From Anaerolineales bacterium UBA7227 (GTDB lineage: Bacteria > Chloroflexota > Anaerolineae > Anaerolineales > Villigracilaceae), in NCBI GenBank assembly GCA_002473085.1, contig DKTP01000156.1, positions 1 to 31,011 of the forward strand: DNA of 31,011 nucleotides. Direction: 5' to 3'. The notes under the pieces are model-generated. The model saw nothing but the letters and a program-made list of their open reading frames with translations. It was not told where the DNA came from and searched no databases. Shown piece by piece: positions 21,331 through 27,650 of the stretch. The first letter of the stretch is position 1, and each line of letters begins with the position of its first letter. The translations under genes were made by a program, and so were the position numbers.

Positions 21331-22950
21331 ATGTTTCAAGATTTCTTCACCCAACGCCTCAAGCGCGGACTGGTCCGCCGCCTCAACAATCTCAAGATCG
21401 CGCGCGCAGCGTATCTCGTATCGCGTATCTCGCCTCCTCCCTCCGGCGCGCCCATCGTCTTCTTCAAAGCCTCCACAGGCATAGACGATTTCTCGTGGAA
21501 CTCTGGCTTTCATCTGCTCGTCTCGTGGGCGCTGCGCCTGAAAGGGATTCCCGTCGCGTACTTCGCCTGTCACGCGGGGATGAGCAAATGTGTGCTGGGC
21601 GTCAACCGCGACGATGTGTACCGTCCCATGCCGTGCAAAACGTGCATCGCACAATCGAAGACGCTGTACGCGGGTGTGCCGGCAGACGGGGGGGCGGGGA
21701 CACAGGTAAATTGGTTCGATTTTGAGCGGGACGAAAAACTCGCGTCAGCCGTCGCTCCGCTTTCTCTGCAAGAGTTGATGAAGTTCGAATGGCAGGATCT
21801 TCCCCTCGGCGCGCTCTGCCTGCCCGGTCTGCGCTGGATTCTCCGCATCCATCACCTGACCGACGACGAGTCGACGCGCTACCTGCTGCGCGAGTACATC
21901 CTCTCCGCGTGGAACGTTGCGCGGAAATTCTCGAAATTCCTCGACGAGACCCAGCCGCGCGCGGTGGTCGTTTTCAACGGGCAATTCTTCCCCGAAGCGA
22001 CCGCGGCTTTTGTGGCGCGTCGCCGCGGACTGCGCGTCGTCACTCACGAGGTGGGACTCCAGCCCGCCTCCGCTTTCTTTACCGACGGCGAAGCGACCAT
22101 CTACCCGATCCACATCCCCGCTGAATTTGAGATGACCGCGGAGCAGGACGCTAAACTCGATTCGTATCTGGCGAAACGCTTTCAAGGCGACTTCACGATG
22201 GCGGGCATCAAATTCTGGCCGGACATGAAGGGACTCGACGAGTCGTTTTTGCAGAAAGCCGCGGGGTTCAAGCAGATCGTCCCCATCTTTACCAACGTCA
22301 TCTTTGACACCAGCCAGCCGCACGCCAACACGGTTTTCGAGGATATGTTCGCCTGGCTGGATATGGCGCTCGAAGTGATTCGCCGACACCCTGAGACACT
22401 CTTCGTCGTCCGCGCGCACCCGGACGAGACGCGCGTCCGCAAATCCAGCCGCGAGACCGTCGAGGATTGGGCGACGCGGCGCGGGGTCAGGGAGGAAGCG
22501 AACGTCGTCGTTGTGGGTCCGAAGGAGCCGTTGAGTTCGTATGAGTTGATCCAGCGCTCGAAATTCGTCATGATCTACAACTCGACCATCGGGCTGGAGG
22601 CGTCCATCCTGGGCGCGGCGGTCTTGTGCGCGGGCAAGGCGCGCTTCACGCAATATCCCACCGTGTTCTTCCCGCAGACGGTCGAAGACGTGAGGAGGAC
22701 AATGGAGGGATTTTTATCGGCGGAGCGGATCGAGGTCCCGCCTGAGTTTAAGCGCAACGCGCGGCGGTTTTTGTATTACCAGCTGTTCCGCACGTCCCTG
22801 CCGTTCGGGGCTTTCCTCGCGCCCTCGGTGCGGACGACGCAGACGAAGTTGAAGTCGTTTGGTCTGGACGAGTTGCTGGAATCGGACGCGGCGAAAACCG
22901 TGTTGAAGGGACTTTTGGAAAACGGGGATTTTCTCCTGCCGCAGGACTGA
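21331..22950 (+). CDS. Capsule/surface polysaccharide biosynthesis protein, GT-B-like
   Basis: 539 residues, no signal or membrane helix. It looks like a two-domain GT-B protein of the capsule-biosynthesis (KpsS/LipB-like) type. VVFFKASTGIDDFSWNSGFH is near the N-terminus; a Cys pair (MPCKTC) is near residue 91; the C-half contains VVRAHPDETR near residue 363 and MIYNSTIGLEASILGAAV near residue 409, which matches the phosphate-binding HP and S-x-x-x-E-A patterns of the protein at 7946. Substrate unknown. A TATAAC hexamer lies five bases before the ATG, so it may be leaderless. It closes the glycan region. Confidence 0.7.
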   Translation: MFQDFFTQRLKRGLVRRLNNLKIARAAYLVSRISPPPSGAPIVFFKASTGIDDFSWNSGFHLLVSWALRLKGIPVAYFACHAGMSKCVLGVNRDDVYRPMPCKTCIAQSKTLYAGVPADGGAGTQVNWFDFERDEKLASAVAPLSLQELMKFEWQDLPLGALCLPGLRWILRIHHLTDDESTRYLLREYILSAWNVARKFSKFLDETQPRAVVVFNGQFFPEATAAFVARRRGLRVVTHEVGLQPASAFFTDGEATIYPIHIPAEFEMTAEQDAKLDSYLAKRFQGDFTMAGIKFWPDMKGLDESFLQKAAGFKQIVPIFTNVIFDTSQPHANTVFEDMFAWLDMALEVIRRHPETLFVVRAHPDETRVRKSSRETVEDWATRRGVREEANVVVVGPKEPLSSYELIQRSKFVMIYNSTIGLEASILGAAVLCAGKARFTQYPTVFFPQTVEDVRRTMEGFLSAERIEVPPEFKRNARRFLYYQLFRTSLPFGAFLAPSVRTTQTKLKSFGLDELLESDAAKTVLKGLLENGDFLLPQD

Positions 22951-22961
22951 CTTAACGGCAA

Positions 22962-22983
22962 CCCCCGCGATTTCTCGCGGGGG
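22962..22983. terminator. Hairpin terminator after glycan region
   Basis: CCCCCGCGA, loop TTTC, TCGCGGGGG: a perfect 9-base-pair GC stem 12 bases after the stop of the capsule-type gene. The following tract (CGCCTTTCG) is poor in T, so termination strength is uncertain. It also lies downstream of the leftward gene at 23041 and may serve both directions. Confidence 0.6.
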
Positions 22984-23040
22984 CGCCTTTCGCCAACTCA
23001 AAGGAGAGAGAGATGATCTACAGGCTTGCGGCCTGTGGAT

Positions 23041-23259
23041 TTATAAGGGTGAGTAATCCGGGTTGGTGCCGCACCACTTGCAGGCGGCCTTGTCCAGCAG
23101 GTTGCAGACTTCGGCGTTGGAACAGCGGTGGGCGATGACGCGGGGCGGCTGGTCCGGGAGATGGTCGGCCGGGTACGCCATTTCGGTTTCCAGCGTGACC
23201 TCGCGGCCGGCGTTCTCGCAATACTCGATCTTTTCGACTTGCCAGGCTCGATACGCCAT
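23041..23259 (-). CDS. Small Cys-rich protein, putative zinc-binding
   Basis: 72 residues with the start at 23259 set by a GGAGG ribosome site five bases upstream; the longer in-frame start at 23340 has none. The C-terminal half holds HRCSNAEVCN and then CKWCGTNPDY, four Cys and a His that could bind a metal, and an earlier Cys lies in EYCENAG. The ending CGTNPDYSPL resembles other short hypothetical proteins of this phylum. Function unknown. The gene stands alone and converges on the glycan region. Confidence 0.6.
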   Translation of the reverse strand: MAYRAWQVEKIEYCENAGREVTLETEMAYPADHLPDQPPRVIAHRCSNAEVCNLLDKAACKWCGTNPDYSPL

Positions 23260-23396
23260 TTCAGCCTCCAGATTACGTCCATAGTTTACGGGATTTAGGA
23301 TGAAATTTCCAGTGACACGCGTCATTTCCTGGTTTGACAATTGGCCTGATTCCGAATGACATTCCTCGTTTTTGTCCGATTAATGTCCTGCCTCCG

Positions 23397-24638
23397 TCAG
23401 CGGCGCGCCAGGCGCAGGATGCTCCCGCTCAGGGATGCCAAGTAGAGTTCGCCGACTTCGTCCACGCCGAAGGAGGAGACTTGCGCGCCCGTCTCGAACA
23501 GGATCGTGGAAACGGCGGTCTCGTCCGCCGCGCCGACCGTCCGAAGCGCGCCCCACACCTTGCCGGAGCAGAAGTCTCCGTAAAAATAGACGCCCTGCCA
23601 TTCGCGCATGGCGCCGCGGTAGACGTATCCGCCCGTCACCGAGCAGCCCTCGTTGTGACTGTACTCGAAGAGCGGCGGACGGTAATTTTCGGGGACGGCG
23701 CCTGTTGTGTAATCGTGCATGCCCTCGAAGCGGTTCCAGCCGAAGTTGACGCCGCCGGGCGTGCCGGCCGGCAGGAAGTCAATCTCCTCCCACTCTCCCT
23801 GTCCCACGTCGCCGATCCACAGGTCGCGGGTTTGCGGGTCGAAGGAGAAACGCCAGGGATTTCGCAGCCCGTAATGGAAGATCTCGTTCCCGAAGGGATT
23901 ATCGGCGGGGATGGCGTACGGGTCGCCGTTGTCCACGTCAATTCGTAAAATTTTTCCGAGCAAAGTTTTCAGGGACTGTCCGTTGCCGTACGGATCGCCG
24001 CCCGAACCGCCGTCGCCGAGCGCGATGTAGAGGTAGAAGTCCGGGCCGAAAGCCAGCCCGCCGCCATTGTGATTCCCGAAGGGCTGTTTCACCGTCAACA
24101 GGCGGACTTCGCTATCCGGGTCGGCGTTTTGGTCGAGCGGCGCGTGGAAGCGCGCGATCACCGTGTCTCCGCCGCGTTTGGTGTAGTTGACGTAGAAGAA
24201 ACCGTTTTCCTTGAAAAGGGGATGGAACGCCAGCCCCAGCAAACCCTGTTCGTTGTCGCTGTCGTCCACGCGGTCGCGGATGTCGAGAAACGGCTCTGCG
24301 ACCAGCCGTCCGTTTGCCAGCGTTCGGATGACGCCCGGCTGCTCCACGATGAACAGGCGTCCCGAGCCGTCGCCCGCGTTTTGGATGTCTACGGGACGCT
24401 CAAGTCCATCCGCGACGATTTCCCACTGGTACGAATCGGGATTCGGGAAATCCGTCACGCCTCCGGGCTGGACGGTGGGGGCGGGTTCCGTTTCCGGGGC
24501 CGCCGTCGCCGGGGACGGGGCAGCCGGCGCGAGCGTGGCGGGAAGCGGCAGGGTCGGGACGTGTGTGGCCGGCGCGGGTGTCAAAGCCGGCGCGCAGGCC
24601 GTCGTCAAAATGAGAGTCAGGATCGCGAGTCGTCTCAT
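23397..24638 (-). CDS. Glucose/sorbosone dehydrogenase-like lipoprotein (PQQ-type beta-propeller)
   Basis: 413 residues. The signal peptide ends in the lipobox LTTAC (Cys15), then a Pro/Ala/Thr-rich linker runs to about residue 60. The rest is a soluble-glucose-dehydrogenase propeller: DGLERPVDIQNAGD, FIVEQPG, the QPFGNHNGGGLAFGPD motif with the catalytic-type His, LYIALGDGGSGGD (calcium site), GLRNPWRFSFD and GDVGQGEWEEI. Members oxidise aldoses outside the cell, usually with PQQ; many have unknown substrates. Its start overlaps the stop of the DUF1232 gene by 4 bases (ATGA). Confidence 0.9.
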   Translation of the reverse strand: MRRLAILTLILTTACAPALTPAPATHVPTLPLPATLAPAAPSPATAAPETEPAPTVQPGGVTDFPNPDSYQWEIVADGLERPVDIQNAGDGSGRLFIVEQPGVIRTLANGRLVAEPFLDIRDRVDDSDNEQGLLGLAFHPLFKENGFFYVNYTKRGGDTVIARFHAPLDQNADPDSEVRLLTVKQPFGNHNGGGLAFGPDFYLYIALGDGGSGGDPYGNGQSLKTLLGKILRIDVDNGDPYAIPADNPFGNEIFHYGLRNPWRFSFDPQTRDLWIGDVGQGEWEEIDFLPAGTPGGVNFGWNRFEGMHDYTTGAVPENYRPPLFEYSHNEGCSVTGGYVYRGAMREWQGVYFYGDFCSGKVWGALRTVGAADETAVSTILFETGAQVSSFGVDEVGELYLASLSGSILRLARR

Positions 24639-25003
24639 CGCTTTTCGTCGGGCAGTTCGGTGGTCTCCGCCTCCACGATCTCGTCGGACGGCGAGACGGC
24701 GGGATTGACCGCCAGGCGCTGCATGTGTTCCTGCACCACGTCGGGCGGGCAGAGTTCCACGAAGAGATAGTTGCCCAGCGACACGATGGCGATATCGTCC
24801 AGCGCGCTCAGCCCCGGGATCGCGGAGATCAGGTCGATCGGAAAGACGAGATACGCCAGCGTCGCCACTGGCAGAAGCTTGATGAACGCGTTGACGCGTC
24901 TGTCGCCCATGAGCCGCAGGATGAGTTTGAGGCGCACAACGAGATCGTGCAACATCCCGCCGGAGGGCGAGACGACGATGCTGCCGGGTTTCTTTTCAGA
25001 CAT
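24635..25003 (-). CDS. DUF1232 (YkvA-like) membrane protein
   Basis: 122 residues. The DUF1232 core LLPVATLAYLVFPIDLISAIPGLSALDD, split here by its turn at residue 57, forms a helical hairpin with Pro55-x-Asp57-Leu58 and Asp69-Asp70 as family marks. Function of the family is not known; it is usually membrane-associated. AGGAGAT precedes the ATG. It is cotranscribed with the dehydrogenase-like lipoprotein through a 4-base overlap. Confidence 0.85.
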   Translation of the reverse strand: MSEKKPGSIVVSPSGGMLHDLVVRLKLILRLMGDRRVNAFIKLLPVATLAYLVFPIDLISAIPGLSALDDIAIVSLGNYLFVELCPPDVVQEHMQRLAVNPAVSPSDEIVEAETTELPDEKR

Positions 25004-25032
25004 GGTATCTCCTGGAAAATAAGGTACGCTAA

Positions 25033-25063
25033 ATTATACGCTGAACGGGTAAGTTTTTTGCAA
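25033..25063 (-). promoter_or_regulatory. Promoter of DUF1232-dehydrogenase operon
   Basis: Read leftward: TTGCAA (25063-25058), a 19-base spacer, perfect TATAAT (25038-25033), 30 bases before the start at 25003. TTGCAA is its own complement, so it could also serve the rightward gene. Confidence 0.55.
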
Positions 25064-25082
25064 ATTGGGCTGTCTGCCCAAT
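25064..25082. promoter_or_regulatory. Inverted-repeat operator candidate
   Basis: ATTGGGC, spacer TGTCT, GCCCAAT: a perfect 7-base inverted repeat in the divergent gap between the DUF1232 operon and the OsmC gene. It touches the shared TTGCAA. A redox or peroxide regulator would be logical with OsmC, but none is encoded here. Confidence 0.45.
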
Positions 25083-25113
25083 GTATGGAAATTCGAAAAT
25101 GGAGCGATTACAA

Positions 25114-25518
25114 ATGGAAATGATCATTGACTTCCCCGGCGGCGCGCGCGTGGACGCGCACTTCCGCGGCCACGACCTTCCCACCGACCAGCCTCCCCAG
25201 GGCGGCGGCCAGGATTCAGCCCCCATGCCTTTCGAGGTCTTTCTCGCCTCCATCGGGACTTGCGCGGGCATCTACGTCCTCGGTTTTTGCCGCCAGCGCA
25301 ACATCCCCGCCGAGGGCATCCGCATTGTCCAGCGCAACCACCGCAACCCGTTCAACGGCGCGCTCGAAAAAGTGGAACTGGACATCCAGGTCCCGCCCAC
25401 GTTCCCCAAGCAGTATCACAGCGCCCTCATCCGCTCGGCGGACCTGTGCCTGGTGAAGAAGACGCTCGAAAATCCGCCTAAATTCGAGATCACTACCACC
25501 GAAGTCCAGCCAGCCTGA
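25114..25518 (+). CDS. OsmC/Ohr family protein
   Basis: 134 residues. OsmC-family proteins are dimeric thiol peroxidases reducing organic hydroperoxides, or uncharacterised relatives. Seen are PMPFEVFLASIGTCAG with Glu41 and Cys50, and RSADLCLVKKTL with Cys112; these two are the peroxidatic and resolving cysteines in place. GGQDSAP before them is also typical. The start at 25114 has GGAG nine bases upstream; 25081 and 25099 are in-frame alternatives. The gene is divergent from the DUF1232 operon. Confidence 0.85.
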   Translation: MEMIIDFPGGARVDAHFRGHDLPTDQPPQGGGQDSAPMPFEVFLASIGTCAGIYVLGFCRQRNIPAEGIRIVQRNHRNPFNGALEKVELDIQVPPTFPKQYHSALIRSADLCLVKKTLENPPKFEITTTEVQPA

Positions 25519-25531
25519 CGCGCCTTCGGAG

Positions 25532-25587
25532 ACCTCGTTTCCCAAACGCCCGGAACAAATTGGGGCGCGGAGAACGAGGTTTTGCTT
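25532..25587 (+). terminator. Probable terminator after the OsmC gene
   Basis: ACCTCGTT at 25532-25539 pairs with AACGAGGT at 25573-25580; an inner CGCCC/GGGCG stem fills part of the loop. TTTGCTTT follows. The T-tract runs into the -10 box of the next gene, so termination and initiation signals abut. Confidence 0.5.
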
Positions 25588-25593
25588 TAAAAT
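25583..25593 (+). promoter_or_regulatory. -10 box of a leaderless promoter (YacP-like gene)
   Basis: TG, three bases, TAAAAT at 25588-25593, six bases before the ATG at 25600. No ribosome site. Same layout as at 2709-2719. Confidence 0.55.
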
Positions 25594-25599
25594 CCGCCC

Positions 25600-26067
25600 A
25601 TGCCCTTTTTGATTGACGGCCACAACCTGATCCCCAAACTCGGTCTCAGCCTGCGCTCGGTGGACGACGAGATGGAACTGGCGACGATCCTGCAAGCCTG
25701 GAGCCGCGCCGAACGGACGAACGCGGAGGTCTACTTCGACGGCGCGCCGGCCGGTCAATCCGGGACGAGGAAGTGGGGACGCGTCGCCGGGCATTTCGTC
25801 CGCCTCGGGACCACCGCCGACGCGGCCATCCGCGCCCGGTTGAAATCGCTCGGCCGCGCGGCCCGCAACTGGACGGTGGTCACCTCGGACCGCGCCGTCC
25901 AGGCGGAGGCGCGGGTGGCGGGCGCGGCCGTCGTCTCGTCGGAGGCGTTCGCGGCGCGGGTGAAAGCGTCGACGCGCGCGCCCGCTAAACGGTCCGCGGG
26001 CGAGGCGGCCATGTCGGACGCGGAGGTGGAGGAGTGGCTCCGGCTCTTTCGTGAAAAAGAACGCTAA
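25600..26067 (+). CDS. YacP-like NYN-domain RNA-binding/nuclease protein
   Basis: 155 residues. The NYN/PIN-like fold opens with PFLIDGHNLIPKLG (Asp6 and Asn9 as the metal-binding start), has EVYFDGAP near residue 47 and WTVVTSDRAVQAEAR near residue 95, with Asp residues at the strand ends expected for a metal-dependent ribonuclease. Bacillus YacP/Rae1 is a ribosome-associated mRNA endonuclease of this family. The C-terminal 30 residues are charged (EVEEWLRLFREKER). The role here is inferred from the family only. Confidence 0.85.
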   Translation: MPFLIDGHNLIPKLGLSLRSVDDEMELATILQAWSRAERTNAEVYFDGAPAGQSGTRKWGRVAGHFVRLGTTADAAIRARLKSLGRAARNWTVVTSDRAVQAEARVAGAAVVSSEAFAARVKASTRAPAKRSAGEAAMSDAEVEEWLRLFREKER

Positions 26068-26239
26068 TTTAGATAATTTAAGTCCAGTTTACTTATGCAG
26101 TTTTAATGTATTTTGGAGAAATAAGGTGTATATTATCGGCAAGACACCAACCTTCCCTTTTACTGGTATTTCGGTGTCAACCACCAGGATGGCAGGCATG
26201 TCCCCCCCATGCAGGCTGTGGTGGTGTCCCTCCCCCCTC

Positions 26240-26278
26240 AAGGTTATGCGGCATGTCACTGACATGCCGCATAACCTT
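26240..26278. repeat. Perfect 18-base-pair hairpin
   Basis: AAGGTTATGCGGCATGTC, loop ACT, GACATGCCGCATAACCTT. No T-tract follows, so it is unlikely to be a plain terminator. Single-strand hairpins of this kind mark the ends of IS200/IS605 elements. Confidence 0.9.
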
Positions 26279-26289
26279 TAAACAGCGTA

Positions 26290-26500
26290 CCGTACAACCC
26301 CCATCGTGAATGCCGAGACTGGACGAATCCCCTTGGGATATTCGCGTCACACCGCCCTTGTGGGCGGCGCTAGGGTTTGCAAATTCGCGGCCTTCGCGAT
26401 GAGAATCGGCTAAGTAGTCCCGATCGGCGTAAGAGAACGCCGACTATGCAGGTGGATTTCCAAACGCTTACGATCAACTACTTAACTTTGAGAAAGCCAT
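26290..26500 (+). ncRNA. Candidate structured RNA
   Basis: Several short stems occur in series: GACGAAT/ATTCGCGTC around CCCCTTGGG (26322-26348), CCGCCC-TTGT-GGGCGG (26352-26367), TCGCG/CGCGA near 26385-26400, CGGCGT/ACGCCG at 26425-26442, and a long-range pairing TAAGTAGT (26411-26418) with ACTACTTA (26477-26484) that closes the 3' part. A multi-stem domain closed by a distant helix is what a structured RNA looks like. HEARO/omega-type RNAs of IS605-like elements are one option. Strand is assumed from the downstream terminator. Confidence 0.35.
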
Positions 26501-26556
26501 GAATTGCCCCAAAAAAGGTCTTGCATTTTGAAAGAAGTCATAGTAATATTGGCGTT

Positions 26557-26595
26557 GGCAAATGGTTGGGTGCCCCCCTCACCCAGCCATTTGCC
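26557..26595. repeat. 16-base-pair hairpin
   Basis: GGCAAATGGTTGGGTG, loop CCCCCCT, CACCCAGCCATTTGCC; one G-U pair, otherwise perfect. It sits 17 bases before the terminator and could be the right-end hairpin of a mobile element. Confidence 0.85.
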
Positions 26596-26611
26596 ACTTA
26601 AACGGCAAAGT

Positions 26612-26650
26612 AAAAGTCGGGTTTCGCAAAGAAACCCGACTTTTCGTTTT
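26612..26650 (+). terminator. Strong intrinsic terminator
   Basis: AAAAGTCGGGTTTC, loop GCAAA, GAAACCCGACTTTT, then CGTTTT: a 14-base-pair stem flanked by A and T runs, so it can act in both directions. Its presence so far from any rightward gene implies that a transcript crosses the gene-free stretch. It also lies 116 bases past the end of the leftward methyltransferase gene and could end that transcript. Confidence 0.8.
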
Positions 26651-26765
26651 ACGGCTCTTCCACAAATTAACGGGAAAGGGTCTAAACGCAGAGGGACACA
26701 AAGGCGCTTTACAGGATTTTCCTTCGTAATCCTTCGCGTTGAAAAGAGAAACGGAAGAACCGTTC

Positions 26766-27575
26766 TTATTTGGGCCTGGACGCCGCGATCTCGATTAGCG
26801 TCGTCGTGTCGTGCGCGTCGTCGCCCGTCAGGAATTCGGGGCGGATTTTGTCGCGGGCGCGGGCAAAGGCCTCCGGCTCGCGCGCCAGCGTTTTGACGGT
26901 TACGTCCGCAAAATATTTTTCGAAGACGCACCGGTAATCGCGCAGGCGGAAGCGGTTTAAATTGCTGGTGGGATTGAGCCAGGCCTTCCACGTCCGCTCG
27001 GAAAATTTCAGCATTTCAAAAGGCAGGTCAAAGTAGTGGTCGCGCAAGTCCACATAGTGGAGGTGGACGCCGCCCGGCGCGGTCAACGCGGCGAGCGCGG
27101 CGGTCAACCCGTCCACGTCGTCGAGATGCTCGTAGACGGAGGAACTTAGCGCGAGGTCGAATTTCGCGGCGCGGACGTTTTTCACGTCGTCGTGGATCAG
27201 GGTGAGGAACGCGTCGTTCGCCGCGACCTGGCCGCCTTGCAGGCTGAAGTAGTCGGGATAGGCGCGGACGAGTTCGCGGTTGCGACGGTCGTCGGGAGGG
27301 GCGAAGCGGTCGAGCAGGACGACGTGGGCGGCTCCCGCTTTCAGGAGTTCCGCGCCGACCGCGAAGTTGCCTCCGTAGCCGAAGACGAGGACGCGCTTCC
27401 CCGCGAGCGACGCGCCGCGCGTCTCGAGCGCGTCGCGGTAACGCGCCGCCGCGCTGGCTGGTTCGCGCGTCTCCAGCCCGGGGCGGATGACGAGTCCGCG
27501 ACGGAGGAGGAAGCGGGTGACAGGTTCGGGGAGGAAATGTCGGATGAGACGGAGGAGGAGATAGTTGAGGTTCAA
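26766..27575 (-). CDS. Class I SAM-dependent methyltransferase
   Basis: 269 residues. The SAM-binding loop is VLVFGYGGNFAVGAELL near residue 62, the acidic end of strand 2 is VVLLDRF near residue 86, and DLALSSSVYEHLDDVDGL near residue 140 is the post-motif typical of methyltransferases that act on small molecules or sugars. The first 35 residues are basic and hydrophobic. The best start is a TTG with AGGTGA nearby, so the exact N-terminus is uncertain. Substrate unknown. Confidence 0.8.
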   Translation of the reverse strand: MNLNYLLLRLIRHFLPEPVTRFLLRRGLVIRPGLETREPASAAARYRDALETRGASLAGKRVLVFGYGGNFAVGAELLKAGAAHVVLLDRFAPPDDRRNRELVRAYPDYFSLQGGQVAANDAFLTLIHDDVKNVRAAKFDLALSSSVYEHLDDVDGLTAALAALTAPGGVHLHYVDLRDHYFDLPFEMLKFSERTWKAWLNPTSNLNRFRLRDYRCVFEKYFADVTVKTLAREPEAFARARDKIRPEFLTGDDAHDTTTLIEIAASRPK

Positions 27576-27588
27576 AAGTCACCTAAAG

Positions 27589-27609
27589 TCCGCAAGTAGA
27601 ACTTGCGGA
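27589..27609. repeat. Intergenic hairpin
   Basis: TCCGCAAGT, loop AGA, ACTTGCGGA: a perfect 9-base-pair stem between the membrane-protein gene and the methyltransferase gene. A second, weaker palindromic segment follows to 27650. No T-tract in either direction. Confidence 0.8.
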
Positions 27610-27650
27610 TTCTACGGATGAATTTGGATTCCGTGAGTTCTACTCTCGGA

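Larger units (their letters stand above)
26068..26765. other. Gene-free stretch rich in hairpins
   Basis: About 700 bases without a credible ORF and noticeably more AT-rich at its left end than its surroundings. It holds an imperfect fold over 26177-26224 (CCACC...GGTGG around runs of C), a perfect 18-base-pair hairpin, a set of smaller hairpins, a 16-base-pair hairpin and a strong terminator. The density of perfect stems suggests either a structured RNA transcribed rightward or an IS200/IS605-type non-autonomous element. No transposase or nuclease remnant could be recognised. Confidence 0.7.

Noticed and set aside
26068..26765. tmRNA, RNase P RNA or SRP RNA in the gene-free stretch
   Set aside because: None of the conserved cores of these RNAs could be found by eye on either strand.
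26482..26991. 169-codon minus-strand ORF
   Set aside because: It passes through the 14-base-pair terminator and the 16-base-pair hairpin and starts inside the methyltransferase gene in another frame.
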